This document shows positions 48,476-59,875 of a stretch of 64,000 bases of DNA, in pieces; position 1 is the stretch's first letter; every line of letters begins with the position of its first letter. The notes under the pieces were generated by a model, which worked only from the letters and a program-made list of their open reading frames with translations, searched no databases and was not told the DNA's origin. The stretch spans positions 12,132,810-12,196,809 of the forward strand of contig CM042546.1 of assembly GCA_023630585.1 (NCBI GenBank), read 5' to 3'. A program made the translations under genes and the position numbers. The stretch is from Cranoglanis bouderius (lineage: Eukaryota > Chordata > Actinopteri > Siluriformes > Cranoglanididae).

Positions 48476-49101
48476 AGTTTATCCCTGACTGTAAACTGAA
48501 CACGAGTGTGAGGAAGTTGCCATATAAATAAATGTTTATTATATTGACCCAGTTATAAGAAGTCTGAATTATAACACTCTTTCACTTCCTGTTTTCCGTT
48601 AGCGCGGCTTTTTGCGAGGTTGCTATAAAAAGCAGAACGTGCCTGCTTTTTAAAAAAAAAAAAAAAAAATTATTTATGTGCTGCTGTCATTTAAACACTG
48701 ATGTACAATAGATCAGAAGGTTGCTTTGTGATTTTAGCGATCGTAAGGCACATATTACCATCGGTTTGACCCCGAGGTCCAGTGCACTTAACTGCCATTT
48801 ATTCATTTAACTCCATCAAGCCCGCCTAAACCAAAACGGAGTTAACAGAATGTTAACTAGACTTAAAAAGCTCGCATTCATCACACCCACCCGCCCTCGT
48901 GCACACTTCTCTCTGTCGTTAATCATTAGAAAACGAGACAGTGGTACAGTGGCCACCATGGCAGGCGGCTTTGTCCTCCACGACCTCCGGGTCAACAAGA
49001 GGAGTGAGTGACACAACACTCCGGCTCCGTCCTGAATACAATAGAGGGGGATGTAGGGTCGCTTTTGTAAGCGCTCTCGGCTTTAAAACCCCATACACAC
49101 T

Positions 49102-49135
<34 letters not shown>

Positions 49136-49182
49136 CCACAGAATGGACACATGGCACAGGGCCAGTCACAGATGGGCCCCGG

Positions 49183-49186
<4 letters not shown>

Positions 49187-49257
<71 letters not shown>
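49187..49257. repeat. (GT)n microsatellite
   Basis: About 35 GT units; a CA array at 49105-49132 lies just upstream. Confidence 0.97.
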
Positions 49258-49258
<1 letters not shown>

Positions 49259-49385
49259 GGTTGTCATGGTGAGGGAACACAAGTGGCGCTAAAGGGGCTG
49301 AGACAAAAGCCAAGGGACAGGACTCGTGTCTAAGAGATGGAGAGAGAGATTATTAGAGAAGAGAGGGGGTGAGAGACATCATGAC

Positions 49386-49417
<32 letters not shown>

Positions 49418-49514
49418 GCGGCAGAAGTGTGTATGTCTACAACAATGGAGGCTTCTCAGTAAGAAGCCAAATGTTTCAAAGTGTGACCAGAACAATAGAG
49501 AGAGAGAAATTTAA

Positions 49515-49770
49515 TATACCACAGCGCTGTTGAATCCCGGATTCTGATTGGTCAGAAGGTGTTGATTTATTTCCTTTAACAGCAGCTCTGACAGTAGCAC
49601 AGCTGCAAATCCCAAGTTTCTATCAATGCGCTCCTTATAATACATCATCGTTTCTATAGTAACAGCTCATTGGACTCGTATGGTGGACGGATTTTTAAAA
49701 AATGTGTCGTCAGACTTTATGGAAGGAGTCTCAAGTGTCGGCTAGTTTTCTCCCAAGAGAAAGAGGAGTT
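49515..49770 (+). repeat. Family-A dispersed repeat fragment
   Basis: TACCACAGCGCTGTTGAATC, GATTGGTCAGAAGGTGTTGA, AACAGCAGCTCTGACAGTAG and TTATGGAAGGAGTCTCAAGT. Confidence 0.7.
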
Positions 49771-50065
49771 TGCGCTTTGCGGTTTCTCAGTGGCACGTGT
49801 GGAACGTTTCCTGACATGGAAACACTGGGTGGTAGGGTTCTACCTAAGGGACAACTGAAGAACCCTATCAGCGATAACTAGAATAAACCACAAGCATTAA
49901 GTGACATGACTTGCTTGTGTGGATCTGTTCCTGCTGATTTGTTGCATGAGTCCTGCATGGCTGCCGTCTGCACAGCTGCTGGAAGAATTAAATATGAAAA
50001 CAGGTTTATGGGGCATCGTAAAGGACGGGGGAGAGAAAACAGAAGTGCTCAATGCATTCCCCATC

Positions 50066-50068
<3 letters not shown>

Positions 50069-50121
<53 letters not shown>
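50069..50121. repeat. (GA)n microsatellite
   Basis: About 26 GA units. Confidence 0.96.
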
Positions 50122-50124
<3 letters not shown>

Positions 50125-50299
50125 CTGAAAGCAGAAATTACAGCACAGAGGGGAAATTATAGCGTGGAAGGGCAAGAGGTCGAGAGAAAGTTTGTTTAGG
50201 TTGCAGTTTTTGGATTATAATTGAAATAATGATGGATTATTGAATCACACCAAGAAGTAATGATAGAGGGATTGCGCTAATTATCAAATTATCAAAATA

Positions 50300-51230
50300 T
50301 CATTCTTTAGATGACTTACTGAATCACTCACAGACTCATTCTTAGTGACTCATTGATTTACTCAACCACTCACTGAATCACTCACACACCGAATCACTTA
50401 TCCACACACTTCTCACTCACTCACTTATGACTAGTGACTCACTCACTTACGTAGTGACTCAATGAATCACTCACTCACCTACTAAAGCACTCGCTGACTC
50501 ACTCACTCATTTACTGATTCACTCACTCACTTACTTGATCACTTTCTCACTCACTGATTCCTTCACTAACACTAACATAGTGACTCACCGATCCACTCTC
50601 TCACTTATGACTCACTCACTCACTCATCCATTCAGTCGCTCACTGAATCACTCCCTCATTTACTGAATCACTCACTCACTCACTTACTGAATCATTTGCT
50701 CACTATTTGAATCACTCACTCACTCATCCATTCAGTCGCTCACTGAATCACTCCCTCATTTACTGAATCACTCACTCACTCACTTACTGAATCATTTGCT
50801 CACTATTTGAATCACTCACTCACTCATTCATTCAGTCGCTCACTGAATCACTCCCTCATTTACTGAATCACTCACTCACTCACTTACTGAATCATTTGCT
50901 CACTATTTGAATCACTCACTCACTGACTCACTAGCATAGTGACTCAATGATGAACTCACTCACTGAATAACTCACTCACTTATGACTAGTGAGTCACTCA
51001 CTCACTTAATGACTCACTGGATCACTCACTCACTCTCGCTTATTGAATCACACACTTACTGAGTCAGTCATTCACGCACTCACTCACTGACTCACTAACT
51101 AATTTAGTGACTCACTAATTCACTCAACCACTTACTGACTCACTCACTCATTGAATCACTCATTCACTCACTGACTCACTCACTGATTTGCTGTACCACT
51201 CACTGAATCACTGAATCACTTACTGACTCT
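50300..51230 (-). repeat. CACT satellite block (reverse orientation of the GTGA satellite)
   Basis: CACTCACTGAATCACTCACT-type repeats over 0.9 kb. Includes a 100-bp higher-order array at 50613-50912. Complementary in sequence type to the block at the left edge of the window. Confidence 0.9.
50613..50912. repeat. 100-bp higher-order tandem repeat, three copies
   Basis: The marker TTCAGTCGCTCACTGAATCA recurs at 50631, 50731 and 50831, exactly 100 bp apart. The copies are almost identical (one C/T difference seen in CATCCATT versus CATTCATT). Confidence 0.92.
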
Positions 51231-51419
51231 CATGTTCCATCTTTCTGAACACAACCACTTTACCACTTTAAAAGTCATTCAAAATCTGTTTTATTGTAAT
51301 AATTTTGCGGACAATTATTTGGTATATGAGTTTTTTTTCAGCTCATGGTGCTTTAAAAAAAAAAAAAAAAAAAAAAAAGGAGAAAATGGTGCTACTGATA
51401 ATGATTACCTGCATGTGGA

Positions 51420-51780
51420 GGTTAAAGGGGTCACAGCCCAGTGAGAGAGGGAGAGAGTTTTTCTGTTCAGAAAGACATCAGAACGACGCGTGACTAAAGA
51501 GAAGGAGGAGCAAAAGAGAGCTGCTGCAATCATGTCACTTTCCTCTCTCTATTTATTCTCCTCAATAAGAGTAAAGGACAAAAAAGAAGCAAAAAAGAAA
51601 CCAAAACAGGGAGCAAATGGTGGTGAAAAGGGTCAGTGCAGAGACAAAAGCCGGGGAGCAGAGGAGGAAATCCAGCATGTTTGCATATGCTAATTTTATA
51701 GAGCACCAATTAAGGAGCCTTGTTTTATGATGCTTTTTATGAGAAAACAAAAAGGCAGCAGCTTCGGCCTCCTCACAGGC
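51420..51780. promoter_or_regulatory. Candidate conserved element with a POU octamer
   Basis: TTTGCATATGCTAATTTTAT at about 51679 combines a POU-type octamer half with a homeodomain core; CACCAATTAAGGAGCC follows. Unique sequence between satellites. Confidence 0.3.
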
Positions 51781-52018
<238 letters not shown>

Positions 52019-52511
52019 ACATAGCAATGTTTAACCATCACTATCGGATGGTAGAGATCTTTCTGATACCAGGCACCATAACATCACTATGTATGTATGT
52101 ATTTCCGAACGGAAACGTCTTAAGAATTCACACAAGACACCTCGCATTGAAACTTCATTCATGTAAGCTTCAACAGCAAAACCGATGTCACTAGTTTAAT
52201 AGTTAATTTCTACATATTCTGCCATCGGGATTGGATTGCTTCTAATAACTAGCCTTTTTTAGCCTATTTGTAGAAGCAGATGCTTGGTTCATCCATAATT
52301 CTCTTTAATTATCATTTGTAGCCTCTTTCTATGTCGATTTCTACATACAGACATTTGGATTTGAATTCTTTTGCATCTGTGCTGATTCCAATAAGAGCAC
52401 TGAGATGTGTGTGGGCTGGTGTTAGCCATCTCAGTAGCTACTCTACTGCCTACGAGGCCAGAGGTGATTCCCTACATAATGATACATGGCCTGTAATGTT
52501 TAACCAACGGC

Positions 52512-52513
<2 letters not shown>

Positions 52514-52564
<51 letters not shown>
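52514..52564. repeat. (CA)n microsatellite
   Basis: About 25 CA units. Confidence 0.96.
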
Positions 52565-52565
<1 letters not shown>

Positions 52566-52649
52566 GCGCTAAAACCCGACAACGCAAATGCCGATACGTC
52601 TCTACTGGGATTTTCTTACACTTTAGAAATGATGGACTGGCATCGATTA

Positions 52650-52768
52650 AACGTTATTATACCACAGCGCTGTTGAATTCACGAATCTGATTGGTCTGAA
52701 GGTGTCGAGTATTTTTATATAACTATAAATGGATAAAAAGTATGTCATTGCATTTGATTAATAATTAA
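52650..52768 (+). repeat. Family-A dispersed repeat, short fragment
   Basis: TTATACCACAGCGCTGTTGA, then TGATTGGTCTGAAGGTG and CTATAAATGGATAAAAAGTA. Internally deleted relative to longer copies. Confidence 0.65.
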
Positions 52769-52769
52769 T

Positions 52770-53045
52770 GAGGGTGAAAAAGGTTATCAATCGCATGCTA
52801 TGGCTTTCATAGTCACAAGATCTCAATGCAGTCGAACACCTACAGTATGGGAGAATTTGGAGCGACGTGTTAGTCATCGCCAACATCAAAACACCAGCTG
52901 AGGGAAAATCTTTTGGAAGGACAGTGTTCATCGCTCCAGCACAGTTCCAGACACTTGAATTAATACCGAGGTGCATGGCAGCTGTTCTGGCAGCTCGGGG
53001 TGGCCCAACACCTTCCTAGCTCACTTGATGTTGGTTGTTCCATTG
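52770..53045 (+). mobile_element. 3' fragment of a Tc1-like transposon
   Basis: The stretch reading TCACAAGATCTCAATGCAGT, then GAACACCT and TTGGAGCGACGTGTTAG, corresponds to the C-terminal SPDLNPxEHxW end of a Tc1 transposase and the sequence downstream. It sits directly after a family-A repeat fragment (52655-52765). No intact frame. Confidence 0.65.
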
Positions 53046-53049
53046 TCAC

Positions 53050-54330
53050 CACAAAGCAAAAAAGCTGAGTATTAGTGTCTGTTTTTGTCTCTTATTTACA
53101 CTCCCACCAGAACACCTCCACCTGCCATCAGAAGGAAACCCCGAGACATGTGAACGGCTTTTGCTGCACCATTTCCATTAATCCTTTTTAAATTTAAACT
53201 ATTTTGCATACAATTACAAATATTGCGCTATAAAATCAAATGAGTTGGAACCGGGAATGAGATCTCGGAATATTATGAAGACTAAGAGACCGACACCTGT
53301 AACTGAGCAGCAGTTAAAGAGGTGAAGAGGTTACAGTCCTGAAGGTGTCGTGTCTCAGGAGGTCACGGTGGGGTCGAGGGGTCATTCGTACTCACTTCAA
53401 GAAAGTGACGGACCAGGGCAAGGAAGGTGAGCTGGTATTGTAATACGTCCCCTCCTCAGGTGACGGACCCTTTGATCCAGCAGGATTCAGCGCACCAAAG
53501 GACGGCAGCCCTCGCAGGGGTCAAAGACCGGGGAGCCTCGGGAAAAACAACAACAGCAACAACCAACAACAACGCCTGGGGCAAGCTTTTTGTCCCTAAA
53601 GAAAATGAACGCAGCTTTGGGCGGGATGGTGGGCACGAGAATCAGAGGAGGGGATGGAAAGAGAAAACAAATACGACAGAAAAGGGCCAGGTTGAGAGAT
53701 GGATATGACCGGGATCAGTGGGGAAGGGATGCATAATGCAAACGCAAGCACTTAGGATGACCAAGTAGGACAAATACGCCCTACTGTTAACCGAGAATCA
53801 CGAACAGACGTTAATAATATTCACTGATATATACAGTAATGTCTTCATGAAATTATGAATTAGTGGAACCTGCTACCTATGGGATAAAGTGTCTTTCTGA
53901 AGTGGATATGAAATGAATTTGTCGCAATTGAACCCCAGTTTACTGTATAATGGAATTCAAATCAGTTGGAGGAACTTTTAGTGCGTCACCACAACGCTGA
54001 GGTTTGACACATTGCTTAAGCTTATACTCAGAATCCTGTACTGAAACATGCTGCGAAGAGCCATATCTATCAAACACATTCTGTGCAGTTGATGAGGATT
54101 GTTAAGACATGGTTTTAAAAATAAAGTCGTTTTGTTTCCTCTTTTCAAGAAATGAGAACTTTACCAGAACAAAAAAAAGCAAATGGTGAGTCAAAAGCTA
54201 CTGAAACATCCCGACTCTACGGATTCGAGGCTTCTCTTCGTTACTTCGTGGATATTTAACCAAAACGGCCGTCTGCACCGATGCATAATCTGACCCGATT
54301 CTCATCAAACAGTGGAGTCTAATGATTTAG
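53050..54330. other. Region upstream of the TLR pseudogene
   Basis: 53300-53700 is unique, GC-balanced sequence with CCCTTTGATCCAGCAGG and a CAA-rich run. 53720-54330 is AT-rich and contains no clear TATA box for the TLR. No gene supported. Confidence 0.4.
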
Positions 54331-54332
54331 CA

Positions 54333-57300
54333 ATGCTTTGGTTCCTCTCCGTGCTCCTGCTATCGTCGGCTACATGCTGGATTTCTGAAAAATGTTTCGT
54401 TTACGAAGACGCTAGCATGATTAAGAACTCGGGCTTTCTAAACTGCCCGATCGGAAACCTTACGGCAGACTGTACGGATGTTAGTGATGTGAAGCTGGAT
54501 CTTGCCACGCTTCCTCCTCGAATTGACAGCCTTTGCCTGGTAGCAGCACGTGGACTGGTGCTACGTCCAAATGCTTTTGACCGATTCTCCATTCTTGAAC
54601 AGTTGTACATTAGAAGGTGTCCCGAAGTCATTCATTCTGGAGCTTTTGCAGGGTTGCCACATTTGCGGCTGATATCATTCGAGGGTATGGATGCAAGTGC
54701 GCCTCAAATCGTAGGGTGCTGCAGTTCATCTGTGTTGCCGAATGCTTTTGGGCAGCTACCCAGCTTGAGCCAGCTTTCTTTTAATCACTACAATATGTCC
54801 ACCATGTCAACAGATGTATTCAGTGGACTGAAAGACCTAAAAGTCTTGTGCTTCCACATCTGTGGCACAGAGGATGCAGAATTGCTGAACTCTCACAATC
54901 ACTGACGTCGCTGTATGTCGGAGCTGATGAGACGGTCATCCTGAGACGCCAAAGTTGTCCTCGCTTGGAGGACGCTTTGAAGAGTGGACATTTCAAAGCT
55001 CTGAAAAGTGTCTATTTTGTATTTCCAAATCTGAAATTTTTGGGGGAAAGTGTTTTCAAGTACTTTCCAAAGATTTCTTTTCTAAACATGCCCATGAATA
55101 CGGTTCTGAAGACGCAGCTGTTGCAGTCTGGAGTACGAACGATTGCGACGTTCGAAGCAGACCTGGAACAAGGTGGTCCCGGGTCAGTTTGTGATATTGT
55201 GTTCAATCTTTCGGTTGAAAACCTTCATCTAAAATTAGGAACCCATTTTGCGCTTCACGACGATATCGGACTCGAAGGATGTGTTGGACTACGAGAAATA
55301 ACACTCGCTAGCTCCTTCATGCAAGACGAGCTACGTTTCATTTGGGGTTCCGAAAAATCTACAAGTTTTGGAGTTGAACGGAAAATTTTTGCCACAGTCG
55401 CTCGATAAACTTTGCGACCCATCTCATTCTGCGACACTGTTAAAAAAATTCAGCCTAAATGATAGTCAGTTAAACAAAATAACTAGACGACAGTTTTACT
55501 GTCTAAGAAATCTCAGCATTCTTGATCTCTCGGATAATAAAATATCCGTGATAGAGGATTTTGCATTTGAAGGATTTGACGAGTCGCAAGTTTCATACCT
55601 AAGGGACCAGAGTTTATTGTTTTTCACTGATAATCAGACTTTTAATGGCCTCCGTAGTTTGGAATATTTAGATTCGTCAGGTAATAAATTGTCTTCAGTT
55701 AACTTTGCTGCATTTGAGGGCCTGAATGGTTTAAAAGTCTTGAACCTACACAGCAACAAGATTACCCGGATCACAGCGAATCATTTGATCTCGCCTTTGG
55801 GACTGGCAAGTTTGGAAAGTTTAGACTTGACAAGAAATAGCATTGCATATGTCGATGACTTTGCATTCAAGCAAATGAAAACTTTAAAGACTCTAATCTT
55901 GGATTACAACAAGATTTCTGAAATTAGCAGGTTCACGTTCTTCGGTCTGGATCGTTTAGAGTCATTGATGCTTGAATATAATGTAGTGAAATACTTTGCG
56001 CCCTCTGCCTTGACCAATTTAACCTCTTTAAGGAAATTCTCGGTTGGGTGTCTCAGACATCCGTCATCTGAGACTGCAGAGGCTGAGATCAATCTTGGTC
56101 TCCTGTTCGGTCGCATCCCAGTAAACCTCACTGAGCTCACTATCAGCTCCTGTGGCCGCCCTGTGGCTGTGATCGGGAGCGAGAGTTCCCCAAAGCCTGG
56201 TCTCCATCTTTGTATCTACGGTCAAAGCGTCCGTTTTCTAGATTGCGAGAAGCCGTTCTTCTGTCTGTGGTCAATCTTGAAGTTATAGTCAGACAGCTGT
56301 TGTGCGGCTCACACTTTGCTGGGAAATACTTCAAATCCTTGGAAAGCTTTTTGTTATGTTCTCAAGCTATATCCACTTTTGTTGATCTGGTTGATCTTAA
56401 TTCAATTTTGCACCTTCAGAAACTTGAATTCATGAACGTAGACCTCTCTGACCAACTCCAACTCAGTATCATGCTCCACAATCTCACAACGCTGAAAGTT
56501 TTGGGTTTGTACAAATGCCAAATTCCTTCCTTCAGTGAAGAGCTTACCAAAGACTTGAAGTCACTCAAATATCTCATTATTAAATTGCACAATGACTTGA
56601 GTGTGGTTGAAAACTTGTAAATCTGAGGTACATTTTTCTGATTAACATGGTGCTCCACTGCAGCTGTGACAACGCTTGATTTATCGAATGGGCCAAACAC
56701 CAAAGACAAGTCCAAGTACTAACAAGGACGTACCATCAGGTCCTCGCATTAGCATGCCAAAACATGAACGGCATCCATAACTTTGCCAAGTACACCGAGT
56801 CCAGCTGCTTCATGCATGTGGAATTTGTATTATTCGCCTTGACTTCTTTCGGGATTCTGCTTTTCATGTTAGTGGTTCTAGTCCATAATCTTGCTGGAGA
56901 TTACTTGCTGGCGTTTATATACATCGCTCGTGGCTGGGTGGGCGAAGCCATTCGAGGGAGCGCTAACAGGCGCTATCAGTACGACGTTTTCGTGTCGTAC
57001 TCCGGAATGGACGAGCGCTGGGTCGTGGACGAGCTTCTTCCCAACCTGGAGAGACGAGGACCACCTTTCCTGCGCCTCTGCCTCCACAGCCGGGACTTTC
57101 ACTTGGGCGTGGACATTGTGGAGAACATCACAGGAAGTCTCTACAGGAGCCGCCACACGCTTTGCCTGCTCAGCCGTCACTACGTCCGCAGCAAGTGGTG
57201 CTCTTTAGAGATGAAGCTGGCCACTCACCGCTTGCTAGTGGAGAACAGGGACGTTCTGATCGTCGTGTTTCTGGAGAAGATCTCGCCCAAGCAGCTGTCC

Positions 57301-57423
57301 GCTCACCACAGGCTGGCACGCGTAGTCAAGAGGAAAACCTACATAGACTGGCCCGAGGAGCCCGGACGACAGACGGCATTCTGGGATAGACTGTGGGCCA
57401 AGCTCGCGCCCAAGCCTGTCTGA
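54333..57423 (+). pseudogene. Toll-like receptor pseudogene, TLR11 subfamily (TLR13/20/26-like)
   Basis: Reads as one intronless TLR of about 1030 residues once four frame changes are allowed. ATG 54333 opens a signal peptide (MLWFLSVLLLSSATCW). Leucine-rich repeats follow to about 56620, then an LRRCT with CxC (HCSCDNA) near 56665. A membrane helix lies at about 56821-56895 and a TIR domain at about 56977-57420. TIR box 1 is YDVFVSYS, box 2 LCLHSRDF, the WCSLEM motif is present, and box 3 is FWDRLW. Lesions: -1 shift near 54870-54890, +1 near 55341-55350 in a G run, -1 near 56240-56270, -1 near 56620, and an in-frame TGA at 56677-56679 where the LRRCT normally has Trp. The stop is TGA at 57421. 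A functional copy would sense microbial ligands at a membrane and signal through MyD88-type adaptors. Assembly indels are an alternative, but bsdc1 and olig4 in the same window are clean. Confidence 0.85.
56764..57423 (+). CDS. Open TM-TIR segment of the TLR pseudogene (219 codons)
   Basis: The 3' part of the TLR locus stays open from an ATG at 56764 to TGA 57421. It encodes the end of the LRRCT (a Cys in ESSCF), a hydrophobic helix, a juxtamembrane stretch and a complete TIR domain. The conserved BB-loop position reads RDFHLG where most TLRs have RDFxPG, so the usual Pro is Leu. Whether any transcript translates this piece alone is unknown. It is more likely the best preserved part of a dead gene than a separate gene. 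Confidence 0.45.
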   Translation: MNGIHNFAKYTESSCFMHVEFVLFALTSFGILLFMLVVLVHNLAGDYLLAFIYIARGWVGEAIRGSANRRYQYDVFVSYSGMDERWVVDELLPNLERRGPPFLRLCLHSRDFHLGVDIVENITGSLYRSRHTLCLLSRHYVRSKWCSLEMKLATHRLLVENRDVLIVVFLEKISPKQLSAHHRLARVVKRKTYIDWPEEPGRQTAFWDRLWAKLAPKPV

Positions 57424-57756
57424 AGAAAGTAACGACTCTTGGATATTTTTATGGTCTCAGATCATTTTAGATAACAGTTTGTAGTAGAAATGTATGGAGA
57501 AATCCCGGTCTTTCTTTGATATTTGTCAGCCGTGGTTTCTTAAAGTTGTTATAAATAATGTAAAATATTTACTTTAGCTTTAAGTTTGTATTCACGTCTA
57601 TATTGATCTACATTATATATTTTAACCATTAATGGATAGTATAGTAAATGCCGATTTCTCTTAATTTATTCATTTGATTTTGCTTTTATTTCAGTTTTAT
57701 CTTGTGCAACACATTTAATGATTTTATGATTGAATAATCCTCATCTGTATCACCAC

Positions 57757-57757
<1 letters not shown>

Positions 57758-57812
<55 letters not shown>
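57758..57812. repeat. (ATT)n microsatellite 3' of the TLR pseudogene
   Basis: About 18 ATT units. A second ATT array lies at 58527-58571 inside the foldback element. Confidence 0.96.
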
Positions 57813-57814
<2 letters not shown>

Positions 57815-58283
57815 TTGTCTCATTTGTAAAATGCCCATAAGAAACTTAAGCTGCTTTGCTATGCGTACTCAAGTTACTTATATTAGTTATTGTTCTTATG
57901 CTGATCATTTTTCATCATTCACCTTATAACACGTGCTTCACACCTCCTGACCAACAGTAAATATATTCTCATCATCCTAATTTAATCTCAGCATGTTATT
58001 ATAGAAATACTTTACAGTTTATGAAAATGAATTCACCGCTTTTAAAGACTTTGATGTGTCAGTGTGTTATGTTTTATGTTCGACTTACTGAAGCTCCAGT
58101 GTACATCTGTTTAAAACAAGAGCTTTACTGGGTAAAGTGTGTAATGTTTATTTACTTTCTTGGTTAGAAGGTTCGATGTTGCTTTCCACCGAATTTTATA
58201 AACAACAACAACACGCAGATCCAAATCGAACCAGCAGGTGGAGCTGTAACAACATCTTTTGGGCCTGGGTCCTCCTTGGAGAT

Positions 58284-58522
58284 ATACACTCACTGTCCAA
58301 TTTATTAGGAACACCGGTAATTATCCAATCAGCTAATCATGTGGGAGCGGAGCAGTGCATGACATCGTGCAGATCCAGGTCAAACGTTTCACATCAAACA
58401 TGTGGGGTTGAGGGGGAGGGGTGTAATGTGATCTTAAAGTGTGATGTGGTTGTTGGTGCCAGGTGGGCTGGTTTGAGTATTACAGAAACTGCTGATCACC
58501 TGGGATGTAAAAACAAAAAAGA

Positions 58523-58571
<49 letters not shown>

Positions 58572-59304
58572 TTTACATACAACAGTCTCTAGAGTTGATG
58601 AATGATGAGAAAAACAGAAAAACATCCAGTGAGCTGCAGTTCTGCGAATGGAAACGCTTTGTTGATGAGAGAGGTCAGAGGAGAATGGCCAGACTGGTTC
58701 TAGCTCACAGGAAGGCTACGGTAACTCAGATAACCTCTCGTTACAACCGTGATGAGCAGAAAAGCAGCTCAGAATTCACAACATGCCAAACCTCGAGGCC
58801 AAGAAGCTACAGCAACAGAAAACCACATCGTCTGATCTTTTTTCCGATCTCCGACTGCCCGGTTTGGGTGAGTCCGTGTTATTATTCATTATTATTTCAG
58901 GTTTGTGCAAGTTTTCGAGGTTTGAAATGGCGGCGAGAGAGAAGACTCCCTCGGCTGAGCGACGAACCGCCTCCAGAGCTGGAAATGTCGTTTCATGTAT
59001 GTGAGACGCTTTTCTGCTCACCACGGTTGTAAAGAGCGGTTATTTGAGTTAGCCTTCCTTGTGAGCTAGGACCTGCCTGGTTATTTTCCTCTGACCCTCA
59101 GAACTGTTGCTCACTGGGTTAAATATCCAAATCCCAGGAGATCAGCAGTTTCTGAAATACTCAAACCATTTGGCACCAACAGCCATGTCATGGTTAAAGT
59201 CACTCAGATAACTAAAGGTAATCTGTATAATTTTGCAGATGTAGTGCGCTACTGCCACATGATTGGCTGATTGGATAATTGTACATATGAGAAGGCGTAC
59301 AGAG
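58284..59304. mobile_element. Foldback-like Tc1 derivative (two inverted 5' arms)
   Basis: The left arm, 58284 to about 58830, begins CACTCACTGTCCAATTTATT and runs through AAACTGCTGATCACCTGGGA and CGTGATGAGCAGAAAAGCA. The right arm, about 58985-59304, carries the same family in reverse complement (CCCAGGAGATCAGCAGTTTC, then CCACATGATTGGCTGATTGG). An ATT array interrupts the left arm at 58527. No transposase C-terminus is present. Confidence 0.7.
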
Positions 59305-59836
59305 ATATATTCCACTTGATATCTGGTTTTTGAAAAGGAGTTCTCCTTGAGGAGCACAAGGTAATTTACTCACTTATCTCTAGTTAACTTAAATCTACAA
59401 AGACTGCTGAGTGGTAGAGCTGATCCACTCAACTGACGAGAAGAGACGCGGCAGAGGTTAGAAGTAAGAGACGAAGTTTTGTTGTCCTTGTTTCCTCAGC
59501 CTTTCGCATGAATTTTATGAAAATGGTAACTGGAGTTATCGAGGGAAAAGAGGAAGGTTATGAGTCCCGAATTTGTTGGTCCTGCTCCTTGTGTTCCTCT
59601 TCCTCCTCCAAATTAGCATCCTCGGCATCCTTGATATCACCCCAAGTAAGCGCTGATGGGAGCCGGTGGTGCGGATGAAGAGATCTTCAGTTTGGACGTG
59701 CGTCCATGTTTTTTTTTTTTTTTTCCCACTTTGTAGCTCGAATGCGCAGAGTTGAAAAATTGTTGATGTAATTCCTAGTCGCAAATTCTCACTTCTGAGT
59801 TCATTTGAACGCAGAATTTCTCTCTCGCTCTCGTGC

Positions 59837-59875
<39 letters not shown>

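Noticed and set aside
50300..51230. Regularly spaced repeats suggestive of a CRISPR array
   Set aside because: The spacers are themselves CACT repeats, there are no cas genes, and the DNA is vertebrate.
56878..57180. 100-codon minus-strand open frame
   Set aside because: Antisense of the TLR TIR domain.
54333..57423. Explaining the TLR frame changes as introns
   Set aside because: The coding similarity continues directly across each shift with no room for an intron and no splice signals, and the nonsense codon is in the middle of a motif.
58982..59060. Possible gene start near ATGGCGGCG at 58926
   Set aside because: The frame runs into the inverted arm of a Tc1 derivative and has no splice or protein support.
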